Of a stretch of DNA of 14,872 nt, positions 1-8,607 are shown in pieces. The notes beneath the pieces are model-generated. The model saw only the letters and a program-made list of their open reading frames with translations, had not been told where the DNA came from and did no database searches. Position numbers and translations under genes: made by a program. How positions within the stretch are numbered: position 1 is the stretch's first letter; every line of letters begins with the position of its first letter. The DNA comes from an uncultured Prevotella sp. (GTDB lineage Bacteria > Bacteroidota > Bacteroidia > Bacteroidales > Bacteroidaceae). The DNA lies in contig UQJC01000050.1 of the NCBI GenBank assembly GCA_900541335.1, positions 1-14,872 on the forward strand. Reading direction: 5' to 3'.

Positions 1-2267
1 ACTGGGTGTCTGACCGTATCAAGTTTACCTCTAACTTCGCATTGACTTATACGAAGAACCAGCGTAACTACAGCAATGACATCTTGGGTCGCGCTTACAA
101 TGCGATGCCGAATATGTCTGTATACCGTATGCAACACCAGCCTGCTACCGCAAATGCTGCTGAGTACTGGTACAATACGGGTGAATTCTTTATTATGCCT
201 AAGGCTGCAGGTGCACCGGGTATGGTTGCCCCCAACAGTGGCTTGACTTCTTACTATCTGAGTGACATGGTAGCTAACGGAAACCCTGTGGCCATCGCGC
301 ATGAAGCATGGAATAATCAGTCGTCCTATACAATTCAGCCGCAGTTTGCACTTGAATATAAGCTCCTCGGTAAGAGTGATGATGAAACGAAGCTCGATTA
401 TCGTGGTGAGGTGTTTATGAATGCTTACACTAACACCGAAGAGTCTTATTATCCTTCTTCCCTGACATCAGATTCTTGGTTCGTTGAGAATGATGTGACG
501 AAGGGTATCAATAAAACTTCTAGTTTGGAAGTGAAGAACTTGACTTTCACGACGCGTCACCAGTTGACTTTCCATCCGCACTTTGCTAACAACGATCATC
601 AGTTGCAGGTGATGGGTCGCTTTGAAATGAGCACCAGCAATGATACGCGTCAGTCAATGGCTTCTTCTGGTATCTCTGGTGGTATCACTGATCCTACGGT
701 GCCTGGTTACTTACGCGACTCTTGGACCAGCACAGGTAAGGGTCACAGTGCAGCAGGTTTGGCTTCTATGCACTACGCTTACGGCTCAAAATATGTATTC
801 GACTTGACGGTGCGTGCCGACGGTAGTACTCGTTTCGGTTCTGGTAACAAGTGGGGCTTCTTCCCTGGTGTTTCTGCTCGTTGGAACATTTCAGACGAAA
901 AGTTCTTCCAACCCTTGAAGAAGGTAGTAAGCATGCTTTCTGTTGCTCCGGGTTGGGGTATCAACGGTAACATTCCGGGTAGCGAAGGTTTGATGTACAA
1001 TAAGTACGCTGCTGGTGCTATCTACAATGGTACGACGGTTATCCGCCCGACTAACTTGAAGTTGACTGAGATTCGTTGGGAAAAGACACGCGCTTGGAAC
1101 GTTGGTGTTAACTTGAACCTCTTCAACGATCTCTTGCAGTTCAACTTGAACGTGTATAAGAAAAAGACGACTGACTTGCTTAACCAAGGTGTTCGCATTC
1201 CTTCAACGACTGGTTTCGCTTCCTTGGAATGGGCTAACGTCGGTGACATGGAGAACGAGGGTTGGGAACTCTACGGTAGCACCCGCGAGATTCTCAAGTT
1301 CGGTAAGTTCAGCATGAAACTCCGTGGTAACATCGCTCAGAACCTCAACACCATCACGAAGATGGATCCGACCGTATTGGCTTCTAACAATGCCGACTAT
1401 GGTTACGGTAACTTCGAAGTGATGAAGCGTGTACAGATTGGTAATGCCCTCGGTGCTATTTATGGTTTCCGTTTCAAGGGTATCTACGCTTACGACTACG
1501 ACCATAACGGTTACTTCCTCAATCCTGAGAAGAACAACTACGTGATGACTGCCGCTAAGGAAACGGATCCGAAGCTCAAGAAGTCTACTCCGATTGTCTT
1601 CGACGCAGCTGGTAATGTCGTATATGATAAGAATGGTAACCCGCTTCCTATGACCTTCAACTATGGAGGTAAGAACTATCAGTTCCAGGGTGGTGATGCC
1701 ATGTATGAAGATATCAACCACGATGGTAACATCGATGAGTTGGATATCGTTTACCTCGGTTCTTCTAACCCGAAGGTAAATGGTGGTTTCGGTATTGAAT
1801 TTAAGTACGACCGTTGGGAGCTGAAGACTTCATTCAACTTCCGTATTGGTAACAAGATTATCAATATGGCTCGTATGAATGCAGAAAGTATGGTTAGCAA
1901 CAAGAACCAGAGCGCAGCCGTGCTTCACCGCTGGAGAAAGAATGGTGATGCAACGACCATGCACCGCGCTATGAGTTCAAAGGTAACTCCGACGTTCAAC
2001 TCGCTCGTAAGTGATCGTTATGTTGAACCGGGTGACTTCCTCCGTTTCCAATACTTCCAGCTCTCTTACAGCGTTCCTGCTGAGAAGTTGAAGAAGATTG
2101 GTATGAGTTCAATGCGTATTTCTGCTTCTGGTAACAACTTGATTTTCTGGACGAAGTATTCAGGTGTAGATCCTGAACATTCTGCAAGCGGTATGAATCC
2201 TTGTGTCGACAATTCACAAACACCGCGTTCTCGTTCATTTACCTTTAGCTTGAACTTTGGTTTCTAA
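1..2267 (+). CDS. SusC-like TonB-dependent outer-membrane transporter, C-terminal part (5' end outside window)
   Basis: The reading frame is open from base 3 and ends at TAA 2265-2267, giving about 754 residues of a protein family that is usually 950-1150 long. Signal peptide, carboxypeptidase-like domain and plug lie upstream; what remains is beta-barrel. SusC signatures are visible: FDLTVRADGSTRFG near residue 263, the aspartate-rich turn DINHDGNIDELD near residue 570 followed by LGSSNPKVNGGFG, and a late RISASGNNLIFWTKYSGVDPE segment. The chain ends in aromatic FTFSLNFGF, as expected for recognition by the BAM complex. SusC proteins form the TonB-powered channel under a SusD lid and import oligosaccharides or peptides into the periplasm. 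The SusD partner follows after 175 bp. A GTG at base 6 could be read as a start but lies mid-barrel, so the gene is cut by the window edge, not truncated. The substrate cannot be read from the sequence. Confidence 0.95.
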   Translation, partial: WVSDRIKFTSNFALTYTKNQRNYSNDILGRAYNAMPNMSVYRMQHQPATANAAEYWYNTGEFFIMPKAAGAPGMVAPNSGLTSYYLSDMVANGNPVAIAHEAWNNQSSYTIQPQFALEYKLLGKSDDETKLDYRGEVFMNAYTNTEESYYPSSLTSDSWFVENDVTKGINKTSSLEVKNLTFTTRHQLTFHPHFANNDHQLQVMGRFEMSTSNDTRQSMASSGISGGITDPTVPGYLRDSWTSTGKGHSAAGLASMHYAYGSKYVFDLTVRADGSTRFGSGNKWGFFPGVSARWNISDEKFFQPLKKVVSMLSVAPGWGINGNIPGSEGLMYNKYAAGAIYNGTTVIRPTNLKLTEIRWEKTRAWNVGVNLNLFNDLLQFNLNVYKKKTTDLLNQGVRIPSTTGFASLEWANVGDMENEGWELYGSTREILKFGKFSMKLRGNIAQNLNTITKMDPTVLASNNADYGYGNFEVMKRVQIGNALGAIYGFRFKGIYAYDYDHNGYFLNPEKNNYVMTAAKETDPKLKKSTPIVFDAAGNVVYDKNGNPLPMTFNYGGKNYQFQGGDAMYEDINHDGNIDELDIVYLGSSNPKVNGGFGIEFKYDRWELKTSFNFRIGNKIINMARMNAESMVSNKNQSAAVLHRWRKNGDATTMHRAMSSKVTPTFNSLVSDRYVEPGDFLRFQYFQLSYSVPAEKLKKIGMSSMRISASGNNLIFWTKYSGVDPEHSASGMNPCVDNSQTPRSRSFTFSLNFGF

Positions 2268-2281
2268 AGCAATGCAAGTTT

Positions 2282-2304
2282 GAAGTGAAAGTAGTTCTCA
2301 CTTC
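2282..2304 (+). repeat. Short inverted repeat just after the first susC
   Basis: GAAGTGA (2282-2288) and TCACTTC (2298-2304) form a perfect 7-bp stem with a 9-nt loop, 14 nt after the SusC stop codon. No T-run follows, so it is not a convincing intrinsic terminator by itself. It directly abuts the larger hairpin at 2305-2360, and the two could stack in the transcript. A 7-bp repeat can arise by chance, so a function is uncertain. Confidence 0.4.
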
Positions 2305-2360
2305 CTATCCAAACGCTCCAGGGCTTTGTCCTACCGATGGGCAACCCTGGAGTCGGGTAG
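2305..2360 (+). other. Long intergenic hairpin between susC and susD
   Basis: Three stem segments nest in 56 nt: 2305-2310 with 2355-2360 (6 bp, one G-U), CTCCAGGG 2316-2323 with CCCTGGAG 2345-2352 (8 bp, perfect), and TTGTCC 2326-2331 with GGGCAA 2339-2344 (6 bp, one G-U). The apical loop is the 7 nt at 2332-2338. About 20 positions pair. What follows is purine-rich (GGGGAGCTG), not a U-tract, so this is more likely an RNA stability or processing element, or a partial attenuator that lowers SusD relative to SusC, than a full terminator. The remainder of the 175-bp gap (2361-2442) shows no further clear structure. Confidence 0.7.
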
Positions 2361-2442
2361 GGGGAGCTGTGAAAACATACAGTTCGTATGGTTACAGTTT
2401 AGATACGGAACGCTTCTTCAAACGCAATAATCATCTTTCATT

Positions 2443-4389
2443 ATGAAAAGTAGAAATTTATATACGAAGTTCCTTCTCGCTGGAAGCCTTCTGCTTATGG
2501 GCGGAACGTTCACGTCTTGTGACGACTTCTTGACGCTGACTCCCACGAATCAGATTCCAGAAGAGGAATTTTGGAAAGAAAAGGGTGACCTTGAAAACGT
2601 TCGTGCCGGTGCTTATGAGATGCTGGCGCAAAAAGGTCAGACAGAAAAGATTTTGCTCTGGGGTGAAGTCCGTTCGGATAACTTCCAGTTGAACAAAATG
2701 GATCACCAGAACATTCAGTTGCTAATGAATGCGGTATTGCAACCGCAGGAAGCCATGTTCTCTTGGGCAGGTTTCTATACGGGTATCAATTACTGCAACC
2801 TGATTTTGGAACAAGGTGCTGCAATGACCACTCCGGGTAAGGAAGTGGATCCCAGTTTTACGGCTGCTGAATTCCGTTCCATAGATGCGGAAATCAAAGC
2901 ACTTCGTTCACTTTATTACTTCTATTTGGTTCGTTCCTTCCGCGATGTTCCTTTCGTAACGAAGGCTGTCCGTACGGATAAGCAGGCCATGGAAGAACGT
3001 CCCGCTACGACACCCGGTGTAGCTATTTTGGGTCAGTGCATTGATGAACTTGAGAAGACGGTCAATTTTGCTCCAGAAAATTATGGTAATTGGAACGATA
3101 ATAAGGGTCGTTTCACTCGTTTGGGTGTTCATGCACTGATGGCTGACATGTACCTTTGGCGTGCTGGTCTTCTGAAAAACGCAGTCACTAAATGTAAGAA
3201 GTACGAGATTGCTGACGGACGCATCAACTTGACCGACGTTCCTAATACGAATGAAGATGGTTCTGTTGCTTCTGGTTATAAGACAGCTGATGGTCAAGCT
3301 ATCACAGATGAATACTGTAACCAACTTTCTAATCAGTGTTTGCAGAAGGCCATCAGTCACGCTGACTACGTACTCGATTACATGATGAAGGAGTACAAGA
3401 AGAACCAAAAGTTGGATCCGACGGTTACTCCTGAAGAAGAGAATCAACCCTTCCCGATGTATCGTAACTCTAAGATTGGGTTAAGCATTACGGATGAGGT
3501 GTACAACGAAATTTTCGTCAACCAGAACTCGTTCGAAAGTATTCTTGAATTGCAGTATGATGGTAGCAATACCAAGAATGGTACGGCAAACGACTACTTC
3601 TACCTGTATGATGGTACGCATGGTGCACAGATCTTGGCTTGCTCTCCCAACTTGTTGGCCAATGCCTCTCAGGTGAACCCGACGTTGGGCTGGGGTAAGA
3701 CTGACTTCCGTTTCTTGGAATCTTGCAATTACCATACCAGCAGTATCAATAAGCCAATTACAAAGTTTGTTCAGTCTAATGTATCTGCTAATAATGCAGA
3801 AGACATGACGGAAAAGGTTGGTTCACTTCCGAATACGACCAATACCAATAACCGTCACTGGCCTATCTACCGTTTGACTGATGTCATGCTGATTAAGGCT
3901 GAGGCAATTGCTCGTACGGGTACAACCAACGTGGAGGAACTGAAGAAGGGATTCCAACTCGTAAACGAAATCTTTAAGCGTTGCAATCCGAAGTTGGTGG
4001 GTACACCTGCTGAAGCTTCGACTAACGAGGATATGTATTGCGACCGCGTTTCTGACAAGTATGGTATTGTTGAGAAAGATGGTAAGGAGCAATTTACAAA
4101 GAAGGCCAGCGACCTCCTCAACCTTACTTACGGTGAACGTCAAATCGAGTTCTTCGCTGAAGGTAAGCGTTGGTTTGACTTGGTTCGTCAGGCAGAGTTC
4201 TCTAACGAAGTAAAAACGACACTCGGTACTTATTCTACCACGATCAAAGCGGCTGTTGTAGAAAAGTTGAAGAATAACATTTGGGGTATGTATAATCCCA
4301 TCTATAGCGAGGAACTCAAAGTGAACGGGTTAGAGGTTGGCGGTAAGCTTGTCCAAAACCCCATTTGGGATCGTTACACTAAAAAATAA
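2443..4389 (+). CDS. SusD/RagB-family nutrient-binding outer-membrane lipoprotein
   Basis: The 648-residue product begins with a lipoprotein signal peptide: basic start, hydrophobic stretch, and lipobox TFTSC with Cys26 as the lipidated residue. Asp27-Asp28 follow, fitting the acidic Bacteroidetes lipoprotein export signal for the cell surface. SusD family marks are AEIKALRSLYYFYLVRSF near residues 149-166 with DVPFVTKAV after it (helical TPR-like core), and the C-terminal GERQIEFFAEGKRWFDLVR near 564-582. The end, NPIWDRYTKK, is a typical SusD C-terminus. SusD proteins cap the SusC barrel and capture the ligand; the partner is the gene upstream. The ATG at 2443 is chosen because it places the signal peptide correctly. 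No Shine-Dalgarno is seen, and the leader is AT-rich. The next gene starts 8 bp after the stop, so the two are almost certainly cotranscribed and perhaps translationally coupled. The ligand is unknown. Confidence 0.95.
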   Translation: MKSRNLYTKFLLAGSLLLMGGTFTSCDDFLTLTPTNQIPEEEFWKEKGDLENVRAGAYEMLAQKGQTEKILLWGEVRSDNFQLNKMDHQNIQLLMNAVLQPQEAMFSWAGFYTGINYCNLILEQGAAMTTPGKEVDPSFTAAEFRSIDAEIKALRSLYYFYLVRSFRDVPFVTKAVRTDKQAMEERPATTPGVAILGQCIDELEKTVNFAPENYGNWNDNKGRFTRLGVHALMADMYLWRAGLLKNAVTKCKKYEIADGRINLTDVPNTNEDGSVASGYKTADGQAITDEYCNQLSNQCLQKAISHADYVLDYMMKEYKKNQKLDPTVTPEEENQPFPMYRNSKIGLSITDEVYNEIFVNQNSFESILELQYDGSNTKNGTANDYFYLYDGTHGAQILACSPNLLANASQVNPTLGWGKTDFRFLESCNYHTSSINKPITKFVQSNVSANNAEDMTEKVGSLPNTTNTNNRHWPIYRLTDVMLIKAEAIARTGTTNVEELKKGFQLVNEIFKRCNPKLVGTPAEASTNEDMYCDRVSDKYGIVEKDGKEQFTKKASDLLNLTYGERQIEFFAEGKRWFDLVRQAEFSNEVKTTLGTYSTTIKAAVVEKLKNNIWGMYNPIYSEELKVNGLEVGGKLVQNPIWDRYTKK

Positions 4390-4397
4390 GCGCAACA

Positions 4398-6584
4398 ATG
4401 AATACTAGAAAGTTGAATATGAGACATTGGGCCGCTCTTTTTGCTGCAGCTCTCTTGATTGCCTCTCCTGTTGGTATGACCAGCTGTAAGGAGGACATCA
4501 GTGAGGATGCTTATGCTGTAAAGCAAAAGGATTCTATGATGGATTACATTACGAAGAATCCAGAGCTCTCCATGATCAAGCGTATTTTTGACGAAGTAAA
4601 ATTGGGCAATTCGGCTGATGCTTCTGCTTTGTCCAGTGTACTTTCTGCTCGTGGTAATTATACGGTCTTTGCGCCCGATAACCATGCCATCACAGCCTAT
4701 TTGAACGCCAAGGGCTTCAATTCGTTGGAAGTGGATTCTGTAGCAGATCCTGAACGTAAAGAAGCACTTGTGGAACTGAAAAATCACATTGCGTTGAGTT
4801 GTGTGATTGATAACGGTACTACTACGGCTTACGAGTTGGCTGACTTGACTGGTTTTTCTGGTACGATTCCTACTACGAACCTTAGCAACCGTTTCTTGGA
4901 TATTAAGGAAGTAGATGGTGAAATCGTAATCAACGTGGATTCACGTATTACTACTCCCAACGTGGAAGTATCGAATGGTATGTGTCACGTGGTTGACAAG
5001 GTAATTGCTCCGTCTATTCAGAATTTGGCTACTTTGATTAAGGCAGCTGATAATATGCGTACGATGGGTACCTTGTTAGAGGTAACTGGTTGGGCGGACT
5101 CTTTGCAGTTGAAGACCAAGGAAGAAATGGACTTTCAAAATAAGTACATTGAATATGCAGGTACTTCTCACTTGAATGCGTCTAATAACAAGCCTTATGA
5201 GTATCAGGCAACGCGTAAGATTGCTTATACGGCTTTTGTTGAAACTGACGAAGTTCTTTTCAACGACTGGGGTATTCCCATGCCTGAGTATGATTCGATT
5301 ACTGAGAAGGTAAATAACTGGGAACCCATTATCCAGGCTCTTGAAGCAAAGTGTGCGCAAGTCTTAGGTGGTAATGATGCACCGGGTGACTACAAGAATC
5401 CGAAGAATGCTGTTAATATCTTTATGGCTTATCACTTGCTGGATGGCGGTATGGCACCTTCGCAGTTTGTTCAGCACTTTAATGAGTATGGTTATGACTT
5501 CGGTGCTGATTCAAAGAATCCTCAGCAGGCTAAGTATACGGTTAACGTGTGGGACTACTTTGTAACGAAGGGCAATCCTCGTGGTTTGCTGAAGATTACG
5601 CAGATTCCTACTACGCATGAGTATTTCATCAACCGTGTAAGTGAACACAAAAACGATTTTGGTGAAGATTATTCTGAAGTTGGTGTACTTTACGGTTATG
5701 ATGGTAAGCAACTCAATGCTGTTGGCCAGCAGGGATTGAATATCAAGATCAATACCAAGAATGGTGAGAACGAGAACAATGCCTTGAATGGTTTCTACTA
5801 TCCGATTGACCATGTATTGGTTTATAATGAAGCTACCCGTGATGCTTTGGCGAAGGAGCGCATCCGTATCGACATGGCTAGCTTGATGCCTGAGCTTTAT
5901 TCTAACGGTCTGCGTGGTACTGCTGCTCGTTACTTCCCGAATGGTTATTTCAAGAACGTGCTTTACGAAACCAACCTTTCTGAGCTTTGCTATACGAAGG
6001 ATGGTTATGACCCCGCATCAGGTGGTGCTTGGAAAGACTATCAGGGTGATGAGTTCTTGATTTGCGGTCGTTACGACTTCGTCTTCCGTCTCCCGCCTGT
6101 ACCTACATCAGGTACGTACGAATTACGTATGGGTGCTTCCTTCAATACTTTGCGCGGTATGTTCCAGGTGTACATTGCTGAGGAACATCCGTTGAATCAG
6201 ATTGCTATCGGTCTTCCGATTGACCAGCGTGAATCAGTTTCCATGTTCCCGGGTAATCCTTGGGTGAAGGATGGTGACGATGCAACAACTAACCGTGAGA
6301 ATGACCGTAACCTTCGTAACCAAGGCTACATGAAGGCTCCTAACTATTTCGCAAGTACAAGTGCACACGGTGCAACTGGTCTCGATGACTTGGCACGTAA
6401 TGCTACACCGGGTAACCCTGCCGTACGCCGTATTTTGACGACGCGTTATTTTGACAAGAACAAGGTATATTACCTGCGATTCAAGTCAGCTCTTCAAGCA
6501 ACTAACAAGCAGTTCATGCTCGACTACTTCGAGTTTGTACCTAAGTCAGTTATTGACGCCGCAGTTCCTGAAGATATTTGGTAA
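4398..6584 (+). CDS. Surface lipoprotein with two fasciclin-like (FAS1) domains and a C-terminal beta-rich domain
   Basis: The 728-residue product has a lipoprotein signal with lipobox GMTSC (Cys30) followed by Lys-Glu-Asp, a surface-export-like sequence. FAS1 domain 1 is clear: YTVFAPDNHAI at about 88-98 matches the H1 motif and NGMCHVVDKVIAPS at 193-206 matches H2. A second, divergent copy is inferred from AYTAFVETDEVLF near 276-288 and NGFYYPIDHVLVYNE at 464-478, with a long insertion between them. Residues ~490-728 look like a beta-sandwich (FVFRLPPVPTSGTYELRMG near 561; FMLDYFEFVP near 706). FAS1 domains usually serve adhesion or ligand binding. The position directly after SusD is where SusE/SusF or surface glycan-binding proteins are normally encoded, so a ligand-binding role beside SusCD is inferred. 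Met8 (4419) is an alternative start that would still leave a usable signal peptide. The next gene is a diverged paralogue. No catalytic motif is recognised. Confidence 0.85.
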   Translation: MNTRKLNMRHWAALFAAALLIASPVGMTSCKEDISEDAYAVKQKDSMMDYITKNPELSMIKRIFDEVKLGNSADASALSSVLSARGNYTVFAPDNHAITAYLNAKGFNSLEVDSVADPERKEALVELKNHIALSCVIDNGTTTAYELADLTGFSGTIPTTNLSNRFLDIKEVDGEIVINVDSRITTPNVEVSNGMCHVVDKVIAPSIQNLATLIKAADNMRTMGTLLEVTGWADSLQLKTKEEMDFQNKYIEYAGTSHLNASNNKPYEYQATRKIAYTAFVETDEVLFNDWGIPMPEYDSITEKVNNWEPIIQALEAKCAQVLGGNDAPGDYKNPKNAVNIFMAYHLLDGGMAPSQFVQHFNEYGYDFGADSKNPQQAKYTVNVWDYFVTKGNPRGLLKITQIPTTHEYFINRVSEHKNDFGEDYSEVGVLYGYDGKQLNAVGQQGLNIKINTKNGENENNALNGFYYPIDHVLVYNEATRDALAKERIRIDMASLMPELYSNGLRGTAARYFPNGYFKNVLYETNLSELCYTKDGYDPASGGAWKDYQGDEFLICGRYDFVFRLPPVPTSGTYELRMGASFNTLRGMFQVYIAEEHPLNQIAIGLPIDQRESVSMFPGNPWVKDGDDATTNRENDRNLRNQGYMKAPNYFASTSAHGATGLDDLARNATPGNPAVRRILTTRYFDKNKVYYLRFKSALQATNKQFMLDYFEFVPKSVIDAAVPEDIW

Positions 6585-6599
6585 TCCTTACACATGCAT

Positions 6600-6653
6600 C
6601 ACAGATACCCGATAGGAACTTTACCTACAGCAAAGTCCTTCGGTGTATCTGTG
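6600..6653 (+). other. Very long intergenic hairpin between the two FAS1 genes
   Basis: CACAGATAC (6600-6608) pairs perfectly with GTATCTGTG (6645-6653). The stem then continues through 6609-6612/6640-6643 (4 bp), 6614-6616/6637-6639 (3 bp) and 6618-6622/6632-6636 (5 bp), separated only by single-base bulges at 6613, 6617 and 6644. All 21 pairs are Watson-Crick, and the loop is the 9 nt at 6623-6631. No U-tract follows. It occupies most of the 99-bp gap if the downstream gene starts at 6684. A strong stem here would be odd inside coding sequence, which argues against the in-frame ATG at 6594. Confidence 0.8.
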
Positions 6654-6683
6654 CTGTCCACACCAAGAAGAATTATTCTTATC

Positions 6684-8597
6684 ATGAAACGTAATATTTC
6701 AACTAAATATGTAGGTGGTATCCTGGGCGCAAGCTTGCTCTTGGGAATGCCTTCCTGCTCAGATGATCACTTCGACATCAAGCCCGGTGCGCCGGCTGCT
6801 GGCAAAACCATTTGGCAGAATGTGGAGGAGCATGCCAATCTGAAATCTATGGCTGGGATTCTGAAGCGTATCAAAGTATATGCGAAGGAGGATCACTACA
6901 TGCGTGATGACAGTACGCGTGCCTTAACCTACGCAGACTTGCTTAACTCTTCGCAATCTTATACGTTATGGGCTCCCCTCGACGGTAAGTTCGATGCAGA
7001 TGTTTGGAATCGTCAGCTCGATCAAGTAGACGAACTCCGTGCAGCTGGAAAGAAGGAAGAGGCGAACAAACTCGAATACCGTTTGGGTATGCAGTTTGCT
7101 CAAAACCACATGGCTCGTTTCAACTACGAGGCCAATAAGGGTACGCAGGAAGTGCGTCTCTTTAATGGTAAGTTGGCTATTTATAATGCAACCGAGGGAC
7201 GCTTCAATGGCGCACCTCTTGCCACGAATGAAGCTTTGATTCCGGCTTCTAATGGTACTATTCACTTGCTCGACGGTGTTTCACCCTTTGCTTATAACGT
7301 TTTTGATTACATGCAGAACAATTCCGATGTTTTCAAACACGTTTATGGTACTTTGAGTGATCCCAAGATTGATAAAAAGGAGTTCAGTGAGGTTCTCAGT
7401 ATTCCGGGCGCAATGAATGAGAACGGTCAAATGGTGTATGTAGACTCTGTCTATATTACGTCTAATGAACTTCTCAATCAATCTGGTGCACAGATTAAGA
7501 ACGAAGACAGCTTGTATATCGCTGTAATTCCTACCGATCCTGCATGGGAAGTAGCTTCTGCTAATATTTCCAAGTTGTTTAAGTACAAGAACAGCTACAG
7601 TAACGAGTTTAACTATACGACGGGTAAGTTCAATCCGCAAGCTAAGTATACGTTTGACCCGAACAACACGAAGGACTGGCAGTATAAGTCACCTGACTCG
7701 CTCCAGCTTTATAATACGGAGAAGCTACTCATCACTAGCATGTATTTCTCTCCTTCAATTTTCGAAGAACGTTTCGAACGCGATGATATCGATGGTATCT
7801 TAGACTATGCTTACCATGCTGATACGCTTCGTAGCACCAACGGTTGGTACTATGCCAATCCGATGCCGAAGGATCCCGCTACAGGTAAGCGCGGCAAGAA
7901 CCCGCTCTTTGGTGATGTAGAGCCCGTGAAGGCTTCCAATGGTATCGTCTTCCCCTTGACAACCTATTCATTGGATCCCGCTTACTCCTTTATCGCACGT
8001 ATTGTCCAGGAACTTTCTTATGGTAACACGATCGGTGATACCGAAAATATTGAGAATGGCAGTGAAAAGGGTGAAGTATTCACTTTGGTAGCTGGTGAGA
8101 ATAAGTCTGATTCGGTAGATTATTCAGATTGGAAGGATCAGAGTTTGCGTTACCGTTACTTACAGGTTACTCGTAACAAGGTAGGTATGATTCCTATTCC
8201 ACTTCCCAATGTGTTGAGCGGTAAGTATCTGGTTAAGGTACAGGTGATGCCGAATCGTGCAGATATCAACCATGCGTGGTATGATCCTGAAGATCCCGAG
8301 AAGGAAATCGCACAAAACACGAAATTCACTGCGACACTGTTGGATGACGAAGGTAATATCATGGGCAAGAAATCGCAGACGTTTGAAGTCGATGAAGATT
8401 CAGTCAAGACTTACACGTTGTGGCCTGAAGGTGTAGAATTCCCTTATTGTTATCAGGGCTTGCCTACCGGTGTTTCTTCTTTCCCCTTCCTTCGTATCGA
8501 CGTGCCAAGACAGAAGACGCCGACAGGTATGTCGCCTGCCTTGAGTCTCATAAAAGTGATTCTCGAACCGATTCGTGATGAAGCTGTAAAAGAATAA
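6684..8597 (+). CDS. Second surface lipoprotein with two divergent fasciclin-like domains and a C-terminal beta-rich domain
   Basis: The frame is open from an ATG at 6594, but ATG 6684 is the preferred start: it gives MKRNISTK, a hydrophobic core and lipobox GMPSC with Cys25, then Ser-Asp-Asp, an excellent surface-export signal. The longer form would bury this signal 30 residues inside. The product is 637 residues. FAS1-like motifs appear twice: YTLWAPLDGKF (93-103) with SNGTIHLLDGVSPF (189-202), and SLYIAVIPTDPAWE (276-289) with SNGIVFPLTTYSLDP (418-432). The C-terminal part (IPLPNVLSGKYLVKVQVMP near 504-522; LSLIKVILEPI near 620-630) resembles the same region of the preceding gene, so the two look like old paralogues. 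A role as a cell-surface binding or adhesion partner of the flanking SusCD pairs is inferred. The first FAS1 copy has a weaker H1 motif than the upstream protein (WAP instead of FAP). No enzyme motif was seen. Confidence 0.82.
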   Translation: MKRNISTKYVGGILGASLLLGMPSCSDDHFDIKPGAPAAGKTIWQNVEEHANLKSMAGILKRIKVYAKEDHYMRDDSTRALTYADLLNSSQSYTLWAPLDGKFDADVWNRQLDQVDELRAAGKKEEANKLEYRLGMQFAQNHMARFNYEANKGTQEVRLFNGKLAIYNATEGRFNGAPLATNEALIPASNGTIHLLDGVSPFAYNVFDYMQNNSDVFKHVYGTLSDPKIDKKEFSEVLSIPGAMNENGQMVYVDSVYITSNELLNQSGAQIKNEDSLYIAVIPTDPAWEVASANISKLFKYKNSYSNEFNYTTGKFNPQAKYTFDPNNTKDWQYKSPDSLQLYNTEKLLITSMYFSPSIFEERFERDDIDGILDYAYHADTLRSTNGWYYANPMPKDPATGKRGKNPLFGDVEPVKASNGIVFPLTTYSLDPAYSFIARIVQELSYGNTIGDTENIENGSEKGEVFTLVAGENKSDSVDYSDWKDQSLRYRYLQVTRNKVGMIPIPLPNVLSGKYLVKVQVMPNRADINHAWYDPEDPEKEIAQNTKFTATLLDDEGNIMGKKSQTFEVDEDSVKTYTLWPEGVEFPYCYQGLPTGVSSFPFLRIDVPRQKTPTGMSPALSLIKVILEPIRDEAVKE

Positions 8598-8607
8598 GCA
8601 TCAAGTT

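Noticed and set aside
6..8. GTG at base 6 as the start of the first SusC
   Set aside because: The frame is open upstream to the window edge and the sequence is already mid-barrel; signal peptide, N-terminal domain and plug are missing only because the window starts there.
1710..1748. EF-hand or dockerin-like calcium loops (DINHDGNIDELD here; DQNGDGWINEAD at 11579-11614)
   Set aside because: These DxNxDG segments occur at the same late position in ordinary SusC proteins and are a family turn, not dockerin or EF-hand domains.
2305..2360. The junction hairpins as Rho-independent terminators
   Set aside because: None is followed by a T-rich run, and genes continue downstream on the same strand; only 14463-14500 meets the criteria.
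6594..6683. N-terminal extension of the second FAS1 lipoprotein from ATG 6594
   Set aside because: It would put 30 residues before a classic lipoprotein signal and would run through a 21-pair hairpin; ATG 6684 fits better.
4398..8597. FAS1 genes as glycoside hydrolases or other enzymes of the locus
   Set aside because: No catalytic motif or enzyme fold signature was recognised; the H1/H2 FAS1 motifs and lipoprotein signals explain the sequences better.
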